From contig JAVXND010000011.1 of assembly GCA_036645955.1 (NCBI GenBank), positions 4,024 to 68,023 on the forward strand: a DNA stretch of 64,000 nt. Direction: 5' to 3'. How positions within the stretch are numbered: position 1 is the stretch's first letter; each line of letters starts with the position of its first letter. Positions 41,685 to 50,164 of the stretch are shown here, in pieces. The notes beneath the pieces were generated by a model. That model did no database searches, was not told where the DNA came from, and saw only the letters and a list, made by a program, of their open reading frames with translations. This DNA comes from Limiplasma sp036645955. Lineage in GTDB: Bacteria > Bacillota > Clostridia > Christensenellales > Aristaeellaceae. The position numbers were made by a program, and so were the translations under genes.

Positions 41685-41693
41685 TGGTATAAT
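41685..41693 (+). promoter_or_regulatory. Internal extended -10 promoter before the ACT gene
   Basis: TGG-TATAAT (hexamer 41688-41693) lies about 33 bp before the ACT-protein start. This allows expression separate from the paaK-iorAB genes. Confidence 0.5.
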
Positions 41694-41725
41694 AAAACGG
41701 CAACAGATAAAGGAGGCGTCCATTC

Positions 41726-42157
41726 ATGTATGTAAAGCAAATTTCCGTTTTTATCGAAAATACGCCCGGTCGTCTGGCGCATTTTACAAAGCTTCTGGGA
41801 GACAATCACATTGATCTGGTATCCCTCTCTGTGGCGGACACAACACATTTCGGTATACTGCGCGGCATTGTGGCGGATTATGAGCAGGCGGTAAAGCTCA
41901 TTTCTGACAATGGCTACACGGTAAAGCTGACAGATGTGCTGGCGGTGAACGTTGCGGACCGTCCGGGCGGGTTAGCGGATGTGCTGAAGGTGCTTGCTGA
42001 AAATGAAATCGGGGTAGAATACCTCTACAGCTTTGTACGCAATGCGGGCGATCATGCGTTGATTATTTTCCGCGTTGACAAGCTGGACGAAGCCGCCGAT
42101 GTGCTGGCACAAGCGGGCATTAAACTGCTCTCACAGGATGAAGTGAGGGGGCTATAA
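41726..42157 (+). CDS. Double ACT-domain protein
   Basis: The 143 residues hold two tandem ACT domains: residues about 1-68 (KQISVFIENTPGRLAHFTKLL) and about 70-140 (VLAVNVADRPGGLADVLKVLAE). ACT pairs bind amino acids. In clostridial genomes such genes often follow paaK/ior genes, so it is probably an aromatic-amino-acid sensor for this pathway. No catalytic domain is attached. AAGGAGG precedes the ATG. Confidence 0.9.
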   Translation: MYVKQISVFIENTPGRLAHFTKLLGDNHIDLVSLSVADTTHFGILRGIVADYEQAVKLISDNGYTVKLTDVLAVNVADRPGGLADVLKVLAENEIGVEYLYSFVRNAGDHALIIFRVDKLDEAADVLAQAGIKLLSQDEVRGL

Positions 42158-42163
42158 GCGGCG

Positions 42164-42290
42164 TGTCGGAAAAGTACTTCGTCCTTTTCCGACAGGGGCT
42201 GGGGAATGTTTGCGGCAAAGCCGCAAACTGCCCGCCCGCCTGGCAAAGCCAGGCGATACGAATACAGTCAGAGGGTTTTGCGAAACCCTC
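42164..42290. repeat. String of four perfect hairpins between the ACT gene and alr
   Basis: Four near-consecutive perfect palindromes are visible: an 11-bp stem TGTCGGAAAAG/CTTTTCCGACA (42164-42194), then 8-bp stems at 42208-42228, 42237-42255 and 42271-42290. Loops are 3-9 nt. Only ordinary spacing separates them and no T tract follows, so they are not standard terminators. Together with the tandem repeat that follows, they fill most of a 484-bp gap without a credible gene. Confidence 0.8.
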
Positions 42291-42300
42291 CGACACCTCC

Positions 42301-42545
42301 CGGGAGGAACGGGGGGAGCAAAATGCGCTTCGCTGTTTTGACGGGTGAGGGGGCTCGGGGGCTTTGCTGCGTTTGGCAACAGCCGGGAGAAACGAGGGAG
42401 CAAAATGCGCTCGCTGTTTTGACGGGCGGGGGGCTTGGGGGCTTTGCTGCGTTTGGCAACAGCCGGGAGGAACGGGGGGAGCAAAATACGCTTCGCTGTT
42501 TTGACGGGCGGGGGGCTTGGGGGCTTTGTTACGTTTGGCACCAAG
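42301..42545. repeat. Three tandem copies of an ~82-bp unit (minisatellite)
   Basis: Units start at 42301 (83 bp), 42384 (80 bp) and 42464 (about 82 bp, with a diverged end). Each begins CGGGAG(G/A)AAC and contains GGAGCAAAATGCGC, CTGTTTTGACGGG and a G-rich run, then TGCGTTTGGCAACAGC. The unit is strongly purine/G-biased on the plus strand. A minus-strand frame crosses it, but it encodes only a Pro/Arg-rich repetitive sequence with no family resemblance. I read it as non-coding. Confidence 0.88.
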
Positions 42546-42641
42546 CGAGAAAGAAAATTTGGGGGCAAAAGAGCGCTTGCTTTTTTACCGAGAAATTATG
42601 AATACCGACAGAGGGTTCTTCGATGCCCTTAAAGGAGTTTC

Positions 42642-43757
42642 ATGCTACGACAGAACCTTGTAACCATTGATTTGAATGCCATTGCACACAACTATGCTAT
42701 TTTGAAGGGCGCTGTACCTAAGACGGTTCGTGTGATGCCTGTGATTAAGGCGGATGCCTATGGGCATGGGATGCTTCCCGTTGCCAAAACCCTTTGCAAA
42801 TGCGGGGCGGCTGATTTTGCGGTTGCGTTGCCTGAAGAAGGAATTGCGTTAAGGGAAGGCGGCATACAGGCAACAGTGCTTGTGCTTGGCGCAGCTACAG
42901 AGCGTGCGGTGAGTGCCGCGATCCAAAACGATTTGACACAAACGGTTTTTACGCCTGAAATGGTTCGCTTGATGAATGAAGAGGCAATGAAACAGGGAAA
43001 AACGGCCTACGTTCACATCAAGCTGGATACAGGCATGAACCGTATCGGGCTTAAAACCGAGCAGGAGGCGGATGCATTGGCAATGGCGCTGAGCGCTGCG
43101 CCAAATGTAGCGGCAACGGGCATTTACACCCATTTTGCAGATGCGGACAACCCCTTGCAGGATGGCAACATGAACGCGTTTACGCGCATGCAGCTGGAAC
43201 GCTTTACCAAGCTTCGGGCGCATTTTGACCATCGAATTCCCGCCCATGTTGCCAATAGCGCCATGAGCTTGCTCGCGCCAGAGGCATATTTTAACATGAT
43301 CCGCGAGGGCATTTCCCTCTATGGCTACCCGCCCGTGGATACCCATCTTCCTTTTTTGCCCGCCCTGCGCTGGACAACCGAGGTGGTGCATGTAAAGACC
43401 GTTTCAGCGGGAGAAAGCATTGGGTATGGCTGTGCTTTTGTTGCCAAGCATGAAATGCGCGTAGCAACGGTAGCAGTTGGTTATGGGGACGGCTATCATC
43501 GCCTTTGTGCCAATCATGGACAGATGCTGGTTTGCAAAAAGCGCGCCAATATCTTAGGCCGCGTATGCATGGATCAAACCATGCTGGATGTAACCGATAT
43601 TCCTGAGGCATGTGTAGGCGATGAAGTGGTTCTTCTAGGTGCGCAGGGCAACGAAACCATTGACGCGGTTGAGCTTGCGCGTTATGCGCAAACCATCTGC
43701 TATGAGGTGCTGCTTAGCATTACAGCACGGGTGCCCAAAACCTATTTGGGTGAGTAA
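42642..43757 (+). CDS. alr: Alanine racemase
   Basis: 371 residues. The PLP lysine is K36 in VIKADAYGHG. TGMNRIGL, the second catalytic Tyr region (SIGYGCAF, AVGYGDGY) and MDQTMLDVTD complete the fold-III racemase pattern. It supplies D-Ala for peptidoglycan. The ATG has AAAGGAG at 5 bp. It follows the repeat-rich gap, so its promoter must lie in or near the repeats; none is obvious. Confidence 0.96.
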   Translation: MLRQNLVTIDLNAIAHNYAILKGAVPKTVRVMPVIKADAYGHGMLPVAKTLCKCGAADFAVALPEEGIALREGGIQATVLVLGAATERAVSAAIQNDLTQTVFTPEMVRLMNEEAMKQGKTAYVHIKLDTGMNRIGLKTEQEADALAMALSAAPNVAATGIYTHFADADNPLQDGNMNAFTRMQLERFTKLRAHFDHRIPAHVANSAMSLLAPEAYFNMIREGISLYGYPPVDTHLPFLPALRWTTEVVHVKTVSAGESIGYGCAFVAKHEMRVATVAVGYGDGYHRLCANHGQMLVCKKRANILGRVCMDQTMLDVTDIPEACVGDEVVLLGAQGNETIDAVELARYAQTICYEVLLSITARVPKTYLGE

Positions 43758-43825
43758 CGCATGAAATGCTTGTGTTTTGACAAAATAAGCCTTGCTGGCG
43801 TCAAGGTATGGAAAGGAACCAAACC

Positions 43826-44635
43826 ATGCAAACCAAAACAAAGAAGAAACCACCGATAGAGGAGGTTAAAAAACCGATTCTGACTGGTTCATGGCATGGC
43901 AAAGATGCTTGGAAGCTTGCGGGTAAGCGTGCCATCTCTATTTTAGCGGTATCCCTTGTATACCTGATTGCAGGACTGCTGCTGGGCTTTGACAACCTCG
44001 CTGGGCGCATTGTAACCTCCCTTGCGGTGGTGCTGCTGGTGATTTACTATCAATATCACCAAGGCATGGGCAAAGGTCAGGACGACGCGGCCCTTGCGGA
44101 AATCATGTATCAGCGCACGCAGGAGGGCAAGGAGGTTACACAGTCCGACCGTGAACGCTGCTTTCATCCTTTCAAGGGAACCTTTGCCACATTGGTGGGA
44201 GCGCTGCCCTTTGTGCTGTTCGCATTGGTGTTTGCCTTTGTGACCAAACCTAGCGAGTATGTCTTAGGTGTGCTGCCCTCATGGACAGAAGGCCTTATGG
44301 CACAAAACGAGTTTGGGGATGCACTGCACTACTATGGCCTAAACTCTGGCTTGGGTGCAGTGGACGTGATGCGCGTGATGGATCGTGCAATGGTCATGCC
44401 CTTTATCAACGTTGCCTCCTACATAGGCGATTATGCCGCCTTGCTTGTGGAGCGTTTAAGCCCACTGCTGGTATTGATTGCGCCTATGGGCTACGGCTTT
44501 GGCTATGCGCGCGGTGTGGATTTGCGCACCAAAATCAACACAGGCATTAAAATGGGCGATGATAAAAAGAAGCGCAAGGAACGCAAAGCCCGCAAACAGC
44601 GCCAGCGTAGTTCTGCGCCTGAACGCCTGGTTTAA
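43826..44635 (+). CDS. Membrane protein of unknown function
   Basis: About 269 residues. It has a Lys-rich cytosolic N-terminus, two TM helices (ISILAVSLVYLIAGLLLGF; IVTSLAVVLLVIYY), another in LVGALPFVLFALVFAFV and one near LLVLIAPMGYGFGYA, and a strongly basic tail (KKKRKERKARKQRQR). I recognise no family with a known function. The ATG at 43826 has GAAAGGA 8 bp upstream and is preferred to 43808. It precedes rsmD by 4 bp, so the two are co-transcribed. Confidence 0.75.
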   Translation: MQTKTKKKPPIEEVKKPILTGSWHGKDAWKLAGKRAISILAVSLVYLIAGLLLGFDNLAGRIVTSLAVVLLVIYYQYHQGMGKGQDDAALAEIMYQRTQEGKEVTQSDRERCFHPFKGTFATLVGALPFVLFALVFAFVTKPSEYVLGVLPSWTEGLMAQNEFGDALHYYGLNSGLGAVDVMRVMDRAMVMPFINVASYIGDYAALLVERLSPLLVLIAPMGYGFGYARGVDLRTKINTGIKMGDDKKKRKERKARKQRQRSSAPERLV

Positions 44636-44639
44636 CCGT

Positions 44640-45215
44640 ATGCGCATCATATCAGGCATCAGGCGGGGTACACAGCTGTTTGCGCCGCAGGGCATGGATA
44701 CGCGGCCTACGCAGGATCGCGTAAAGGAATCGCTTTTCAACATCCTGCAAGGGTATGTAGCAGACGCGGTGGTGCTGGATTTATTCGCGGGCAGCGGCGG
44801 CTTGGCGCTGGAAGCCATCAGCCGAGGTGCAAAGCATGCGGCGCTTGTGGATATGGATCGCGAGGCGATGAACTGCATTCGCCGCAACGTGAACAAGCTT
44901 GGCTTTGAAAACAGCGTGAGCCTTTTTCAATGCCAATGGCGGCAAGCGCTTTTGCAAATCAAGCAAGCGGGACTATGCTTTGATCTGGTTTTCTTAGATC
45001 CGCCCTATCGCATGACGGATTTGCAAACCTTTTGCGGCGAGCTTAGTCAAAATAGGTTGCTGGTGCATGGCGCCATGCTGGTGCTGGAGCATCGCAGCGG
45101 GCTTATTCCCACGCTTGGCAAGGAATTTATGCTTGTGAATGAACGGCGCTACGGTGATAGCGAAATTCACTTTTACCAGTTTGAGGAAGAGGCGAAAGGA
45201 GAGCCGCTGCTGTGA
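44640..45215 (+). CDS. rsmD: 16S rRNA (guanine(966)-N(2))-methyltransferase
   Basis: 191 residues starting MRIISGIRRGTQL. The N-terminal RPTQDRVKESLFNIL is diagnostic for RsmD, followed by the SAM motif LDLFAGSGGLALEA and the catalytic LDPPY. It methylates G966 of 16S rRNA. The start at 44640 gives the family N-terminus; longer readings run into the previous gene. It overlaps the coaD start, and rsmD-coaD is the usual Firmicute pairing. Confidence 0.95.
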   Translation: MRIISGIRRGTQLFAPQGMDTRPTQDRVKESLFNILQGYVADAVVLDLFAGSGGLALEAISRGAKHAALVDMDREAMNCIRRNVNKLGFENSVSLFQCQWRQALLQIKQAGLCFDLVFLDPPYRMTDLQTFCGELSQNRLLVHGAMLVLEHRSGLIPTLGKEFMLVNERRYGDSEIHFYQFEEEAKGEPLL

Positions 45216-45700
45216 ACAAAGGGCTGTGTATTTATCCCGGTAGCTTTGATCCCATTACAAACGGGCATTTGGATATTATTGAGCGCGGGGCAAAGCTTTT
45301 TCCCAAAATGATTGTGGCTGTGCTTTATAACCCGATCAAAACAGGCTGTTTTACCATGAAACAGCGCTTGAACATGCTGGAACGCTCCTGCGCGCACATC
45401 CCAAACGTAGCCTTTGATTGCTTTGATGGGCTGTTGGTAGATTATATGCGCAAAATGGATGCGGGCATTGTGCTCAGAGGTCTGCGCGCAGTAACAGATT
45501 TTGAAAGCGAGTTTCAAATGGCACAGCTTAACCATCAGCTTTCCCCCGAGGTAGAAACCTTGTTTTTAATGTCCTCACCCGATCATGCTTATTTAAGCTC
45601 GAGCGCCGTGCGTGAAATTGGTATGTTCGGCGGGGAAATTGCACCGTTTGTACCAACCGTTGTTGCGCAGGAAATTGCTTGCGCACTGAAAAAGGCGTAA
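45212..45700 (+). CDS. coaD: Phosphopantetheine adenylyltransferase
   Basis: 162 residues with the nucleotidyltransferase YPGSFDPITNGHLDI at the N-terminus, the RGLRAVTDFESEFQM substrate region and SSSAVREI. It catalyses the penultimate step of CoA synthesis. The start is GTG at 45212, overlapping the rsmD stop, with AAAGGAG about 10 bp upstream. CoA supply suits a genome with several CoA ligases, though the gene is universal. Confidence 0.96.
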   Translation: MNKGLCIYPGSFDPITNGHLDIIERGAKLFPKMIVAVLYNPIKTGCFTMKQRLNMLERSCAHIPNVAFDCFDGLLVDYMRKMDAGIVLRGLRAVTDFESEFQMAQLNHQLSPEVETLFLMSSPDHAYLSSSAVREIGMFGGEIAPFVPTVVAQEIACALKKA

Positions 45701-45748
45701 TCGCCATATGATGCCCTGAACCAAACATTGCCATAAGGAGGAAAACTT

Positions 45749-46387
45749 GTGCAACAAGATGCCGTTACCGCATTTCGAAAGAGCCTCAACGATTTGGAAG
45801 AGGTTGTGATGCAGGCAAAGCGCGTGCCCCTAAGCGGCATGTGCATGCTTGAACGCGAAAGAGTGCTCAACATTATTGGCATGCTATCTGGCGATTTGCC
45901 TTCGACCTTTGCAGAATGCGAAGGGGTGGTTCAAAACCAAATCAGCATATTGTCAGAGGCCAATGAGCGTGCGGAGCAAACCAAAGCAAACGCAACCATG
46001 CGCGCCAACCAATACATGAACGATGCAAAGGCGCAGGCACAGCAAACCGTTGTGCAAGCCAATCAGCAAGCACAGGACATGCTCAAAAAAGCACAGCAGC
46101 AGTCAAGCGGCATGGTGAGGGATGCGCAGGAGCAGGCCAACAACATGGTGAGGGATGCTGAAGCACGCGCAAGACAGCTTGTGAGCGAGCAGGAAATTGT
46201 AGCGCGTGCAAACATGGAAGCGGAGGAGCTCAAACAAACCGTACAGGAAGAAGTTGACAAGCTCTACTCCGACGTGTACCGCCATATCGACGAGGTGCTT
46301 GTTCAGCTTGACCGTTCCATCAGCGAAAAGCTCACGGACATTCGCATGACGCGCCAGCAAATCGATCAAAGCATGCCCATGCACTGA
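45749..46387 (+). CDS. Coiled-coil protein (DivIVA/ATP-synthase-b-like)
   Basis: The 212 residues are almost wholly helical. A long Ala/Gln-rich heptad region (about 70-150: KAQAQQTVVQANQQAQDMLKK) resembles DivIVA-type or F0-b-type coiled coils, but no DivIVA N-terminal membrane-binding motif is clear. The C-terminal part is HIDEVLVQLDRSISEKL. The start is GTG at 45749 with GGAGG. Such proteins follow coaD in some Clostridia, and a division or envelope-scaffold role is only a guess. A terminator follows. Confidence 0.7.
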   Translation: MQQDAVTAFRKSLNDLEEVVMQAKRVPLSGMCMLERERVLNIIGMLSGDLPSTFAECEGVVQNQISILSEANERAEQTKANATMRANQYMNDAKAQAQQTVVQANQQAQDMLKKAQQQSSGMVRDAQEQANNMVRDAEARARQLVSEQEIVARANMEAEELKQTVQEEVDKLYSDVYRHIDEVLVQLDRSISEKLTDIRMTRQQIDQSMPMH

Positions 46388-46400
46388 ACCAATAAATCAC

Positions 46401-46440
46401 AAAAGCTGCCTGCATCCTTTGCATGGCGGCTTTTGTTGTT
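46401..46440 (+). terminator. Terminator after the coiled-coil gene
   Basis: Imperfect stem AAAAGCTGCC-TGCA with TGCATGGCGGCTTTT (one bulge, one G:U) is followed by GTTGTT. It closes the alr-rsmD-coaD run. Confidence 0.7.
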
Positions 46441-46544
46441 AAATCATGCCCATCCTGTATGCACTTGCCACGGTTCTTTGCGCCAAGAAGGGCTACAATA
46501 AACCATGGCAGGCTTCCCAATTTACGCAGGAAAGGGCGACGCGC

Positions 46545-47549
46545 ATGCAAAAAACGAAGGCTTCCTTAGGGGTGATCGCGGCGACGGCCATAACGGTGCT
46601 GACGCTTTTTTTGCTACCCTTCACGCCGAAGGTGGCAGTCAGAACGGTACTGCCTAAGCGTGGAGAACTGATTGAAACGATCTTTTTGGAGGGTGTAATT
46701 TGTTACCAAAATGAACAGCCTTGCGTAAATTTACAGGCTGGGCTTGTGAAAGCCGTTTATGCTAATCATGGTCAGCGTGTGAAGGCGGGTGAATTGCTTT
46801 TTTGTTTGGATACCACTGCGGAAGAGCAGGCGCTAGGCGTGCTTACAAAAATGAACCATGAGCGTGAACAGGCCATTCAAAGCATGGGGGAGCATGCGGC
46901 ACTAGAGGCGCTTTCGCTCCAAAGCGCTATGGACGCAGAAAAAATGCAAGCGGAACTGCAAATGCAAATTGAAGCCAAGCATATTCGTGCGCAAAGGGAT
47001 GGTGTTGTAGGCGGCGTTTTTACTGAAAAGGGCGCGTATGTAGCCGCCATGTCTGTTTTGGGTACGGTGAGGGATGAGCGCAAGTGCGTTACAGCGGTCA
47101 ATCAAATGCAAAACGGCGGAAATGTAGCGCCGAACACAGCCGCAGAGCTGCAAAGTGCAACGGGAGAAAAAATTGGCTTTGCAACGCTAAAACGCATTGG
47201 AGCGCCAACATTAGACACGCAAACCGCGCAGTATTTGCAGCAGCTTACTTTTATGCCTTCTGATGGGAATGCGTTGGATGCAATGAGCATTGGGGATCGT
47301 GTTACGGTAGAGCTTTTATGCAATGTGTCGCCAAACGAAGTGCTGGTTCCGTTAAGCGCCATTGGCAGCGGTGACAGGCTATGGGTGGTGAAGGATGGCG
47401 CGGCCACACCGCTCAGAGTGGATTTGAACAAACGCAATGAAGAATTTGTATGCGTTTCTGAAACACTCCTAGGCAATCGCGTAATCCTTATGCCGGATGA
47501 AAGTGAACTGTATGCGGGCTGTGCGGTAAAGGAGGCGAAAAAGCGTTGA
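46545..47549 (+). CDS. MacA/HlyD-like efflux adaptor (membrane-fusion) protein
   Basis: 334 residues. A signal anchor (LGVIAATAITVLTLFLL) is followed by a lipoyl/barrel-sandwich half (KRGELIETIFLEG...VKAVYANHGQRVKAGELLFCLD), a Glu/Ala-rich hairpin helix (about 100-150), the returning lipoyl half (HIRAQRDGVVGGVFTEKG), and beta-barrel domains. The start at 46545 has AGGAAAGGG upstream. It overlaps the next gene, a MacB-like permease. Together they resemble a tripartite-type exporter adapted to a single membrane. Confidence 0.83.
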   Translation: MQKTKASLGVIAATAITVLTLFLLPFTPKVAVRTVLPKRGELIETIFLEGVICYQNEQPCVNLQAGLVKAVYANHGQRVKAGELLFCLDTTAEEQALGVLTKMNHEREQAIQSMGEHAALEALSLQSAMDAEKMQAELQMQIEAKHIRAQRDGVVGGVFTEKGAYVAAMSVLGTVRDERKCVTAVNQMQNGGNVAPNTAAELQSATGEKIGFATLKRIGAPTLDTQTAQYLQQLTFMPSDGNALDAMSIGDRVTVELLCNVSPNEVLVPLSAIGSGDRLWVVKDGAATPLRVDLNKRNEEFVCVSETLLGNRVILMPDESELYAGCAVKEAKKR

Positions 47550-48685
47550 AGCGTAGGGATTTTTGGAAGCTTAGCTTTGTGAATATCTTTGCCACCCCCA
47601 CGCGCTCTGTGTTAACGATTCTTGGCATGGCCATAGGAATCGGCGCTATTTTGACCGTGCTTACCTTGGGGGATGCGGGCAAAACGCAGGTACAAAGTGA
47701 AATGGCTCGCTTAGGCATTGACAAGGTGTGGCTTAGCGCAAGCGGCGGAGATACGCTAAAGCATGGGGACGCGGAAATGCTCTCAAAGGCACTTCATACC
47801 ACAGTCACAGAGCAGGTGTATGCGCCTGTTGAACTGCGTTGCAAAAACCGCGAGCAGGGCGGAATCATGGTTGGCTGTACAGAGGATTATATGCGCATTA
47901 TGGATACGCATGTATTATCTGGCCGTGCGCTATATCCCGCAGAATGGAAGGAAGGGAGCCGCTCTATATTGCTAGGGGAGAGCATTGCAGATGAATTGGG
48001 CGCAATGGAGGGGGATCGTGTAAGCGTATCGGGCATACAGCTTCGCTGTGCGGGGGTGATCACGCAGAAAAACGAGCTTTCACAGGTGGACGCTTCGCGC
48101 TCCGTTTTTGTACCCATAGCGGTTTTTTGTGAATTGATGGGGCAAACGGTTCATGAAATAACGGTGAGCGTGCCCAAAAGCACAAAACCGCAGGCTGTGG
48201 CCGCAATGGCGGTGGATGTAATGCGCACACACAGAAAAACAGAGGTGCAGGCTGTGAGCATGCAAGTACAAATTGAAGCCGCCAATGGGGTGATGGCTAT
48301 TTTTGTGGATGTGCTGAAATGGGTGGCCGCCATCTGTATTTTGGTGGGCGGCATAGGCGTAATGAATATTTTACTGGTCAGCGTGCGAGAACGAAGGCGC
48401 GAGATAGGCATTATGAAATCATTGGGCACCACTCAAATGCAGATTTGTCTATTGTTTTTATTGGAGGCATTGATTTACGCATTGGTGGGCGGTGCGCTGG
48501 GCTTGGTGATTGGCATGGGCTTGATTGGCTTGGCGGGCAAAAGCATCGGCTTATTGCCCGTGGTGCGCTTTTCCGATTGCTTTCTGGTTTTTACCGCGGC
48601 GCTGGCTGTGGGACTTTTCTTTGGCGTAATGCCCGCATCGCGAGCGTCCCGCTTAAAACCCGTGGACGCGCTTCGCGAAGATTGA
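47546..48685 (+). CDS. MacB/FtsX-type ABC transporter permease
   Basis: 379 residues. An N-terminal TM helix (SVLTILGMAIGIGAILTVL) precedes a MacB-type periplasmic core domain (about 45-245). Three TM helices follow, with the FtsX signature VRERRREIGIMKSLGTT. The start is TTG at 47546, with AAAGGAGG about 10 bp upstream, overlapping the adaptor stop. The usual partner ATPase gene is missing between or after them: the next ATPase is of the sugar-importer MsmK type and has its own promoter. The permease probably borrows an ATPase encoded elsewhere. Confidence 0.88.
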   Translation: MKRRDFWKLSFVNIFATPTRSVLTILGMAIGIGAILTVLTLGDAGKTQVQSEMARLGIDKVWLSASGGDTLKHGDAEMLSKALHTTVTEQVYAPVELRCKNREQGGIMVGCTEDYMRIMDTHVLSGRALYPAEWKEGSRSILLGESIADELGAMEGDRVSVSGIQLRCAGVITQKNELSQVDASRSVFVPIAVFCELMGQTVHEITVSVPKSTKPQAVAAMAVDVMRTHRKTEVQAVSMQVQIEAANGVMAIFVDVLKWVAAICILVGGIGVMNILLVSVRERRREIGIMKSLGTTQMQICLLFLLEALIYALVGGALGLVIGMGLIGLAGKSIGLLPVVRFSDCFLVFTAALAVGLFFGVMPASRASRLKPVDALRED

Positions 48686-48795
48686 TGCAATTTTGATGAA
48701 GTGATGGTATGATTTTGGCCGTCGTGTACATCATGAACAAATGCAGTATTTAATCTTAGTCGAATTAGTCAATATGAAAATTGTTAAATTCGAGA

Positions 48796-48801
48796 TATAA
48801 T
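48796..48801 (+). promoter_or_regulatory. -10 box for the MsmK/UgpC-type ATPase gene
   Basis: A consensus TATAAT lies about 80 bp before the start, in a 196-bp AT-rich gap. The -35 at 16-17 bp is poor (ATGAAA). Confidence 0.5.
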
Positions 48802-48881
48802 ACAACCAGTTAGATGCCGTGCGATTGATACTATCTGTGGTATTATGTACACGTGCATTCAGCATAAAGGAGGACTTTGAT

Positions 48882-50003
48882 ATGGCAAGTGTTGCTCTAA
48901 ACCACATCTACAAGATCTATACTGGCAATGTGACCGCTGTAAGCGATTTCTGTCTTGACATCGAGGACAAGGAGTTCATCGTTCTGGTTGGACCTTCTGG
49001 CTGCGGTAAATCCACAACCCTGCGCATGGTTGCAGGCTTGGAGGAAATCTCCAGCGGCGAACTCTACATTGGCGATCGTTTGGTGAACGATGTAGCCCCC
49101 AAGGATCGCGACATTGCAATGGTGTTCCAAAACTATGCATTGTATCCCCACATGACCGTGTATGACAACATGGCTTTTGGTCTGAAGCTTCGCAAAACCC
49201 CCAAGGCTGAAATCAAACAGCGCGTGGAAGAAGCGGCAAAGATTTTGGACATCACTCACCTGCTTGCACGTAAGCCCAAGGCTTTGTCAGGCGGCCAACG
49301 TCAGCGTGTTGCTTTGGGTCGCGCCATTGTTCGTGAGCCCAAGGTCTTCCTGATGGACGAACCTCTGTCCAACTTGGACGCAAAGCTTCGTGTAGCCATG
49401 CGTACCGAAATCACCAAGCTGCATCAGCGCTTGCAAACCACCTTCATCTATGTTACCCATGACCAGACCGAGGCCTTGACAATGGGCTCCCGTATCGTGG
49501 TTATGAAGGATGGCTTTGTACAGCAGGTGGATACGCCCCAAAACCTGTACGACTATCCCGTGAACCTGTTTGTTGCAGGCTTCATTGGCAGTCCTCAAAT
49601 GAACATCTTCAACGTAAAGCTTGAGAAAATCGGCAACGATGTGGCCGCCGTATTTGGCGACAACAAAATCGTTATTCCGCCAAGCAAGCTATCCAAGTTT
49701 GCAGATGAAGAATACATCGGCAAGGAAGTTTACATGGGCATCCGTCCTGAAAACATCCATGACGAAGATGTCTTTGTACAAGCCGCTCCCAACGCAGTTA
49801 TCAACACCAGCGTTGAAGTGGTTGAGCTGATGGGTTCTGAAACCTATCTGTACCTGTCCACCAGCGGCAAGGACGAGAACATCATTGCTCGCGTGAATGC
49901 TCGCACCACCAGCCGCGGCGGCCAGCAGATTCCGATTGCATTTGACGTCAATCACCTGCATTTCTTCGACAAAGAAACCGAAGCCACTTTGCTTACTCGC
50001 TAA
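48882..50003 (+). CDS. ABC transporter ATP-binding protein, MsmK/UgpC (CUT1 sugar importer) family
   Basis: 373 residues. Walker A is GPSGCGKST, signature LSGGQRQRVALGRA, and Walker B FLMDEPLSNLDAKLR. The C-terminal MalK-type regulatory domain (about 240-373) carries the MGIRPENIHDE motif. Such ATPases energise many sugar importers from one orphan gene, and no permease is adjacent here. HPr kinase and glucokinase elsewhere in the window fit regulated sugar uptake. The start at 48882 has AAAGGAGG at 8 bp. The coding style is more codon-biased than its neighbours, suggesting high expression. Confidence 0.93.
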   Translation: MASVALNHIYKIYTGNVTAVSDFCLDIEDKEFIVLVGPSGCGKSTTLRMVAGLEEISSGELYIGDRLVNDVAPKDRDIAMVFQNYALYPHMTVYDNMAFGLKLRKTPKAEIKQRVEEAAKILDITHLLARKPKALSGGQRQRVALGRAIVREPKVFLMDEPLSNLDAKLRVAMRTEITKLHQRLQTTFIYVTHDQTEALTMGSRIVVMKDGFVQQVDTPQNLYDYPVNLFVAGFIGSPQMNIFNVKLEKIGNDVAAVFGDNKIVIPPSKLSKFADEEYIGKEVYMGIRPENIHDEDVFVQAAPNAVINTSVEVVELMGSETYLYLSTSGKDENIIARVNARTTSRGGQQIPIAFDVNHLHFFDKETEATLLTR

Positions 50004-50012
50004 GCTTGGCAT

Positions 50013-50061
50013 AAACGAACCTCCATTCGCTGTCATAGGCGAGCGGGGGTTCGTTTTTTTT
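50013..50061 (+). terminator. Terminator after the MsmK-type ATPase gene
   Basis: An interrupted stem (AAACGAACC...CGC with GCG...GGTTCGTTT) is followed by a run of eight T residues. It lies about 10 bp after the stop codon. Confidence 0.85.
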
Positions 50062-50102
50062 GATTCACCAAACAACAATCTTGTCTTTTTTTCATCTGAA
50101 GG

Positions 50103-50131
50103 TTGAAACCCCATCCTCATCATGGTATGAT
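50103..50131 (+). promoter_or_regulatory. Promoter of the radical SAM-rng-miaB-mutSL run
   Basis: TTGAAA (50103-50108), a 17-bp spacer and TATGAT (50126-50131), with TGG just before the -10. It sits about 35 bp ahead of the first gene. Confidence 0.75.
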
Positions 50132-50164
50132 ACAAAAGTCTACAAAGACGCCTGAGGAGGAGCT

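Noticed and set aside
42152..42568. Minus-strand 138-residue frame over the tandem repeat
   Set aside because: It encodes only a Pro/Arg/Lys-rich repetitive string created by the DNA repeat, has no ribosome binding site or family resemblance, and opposes the local operon direction.
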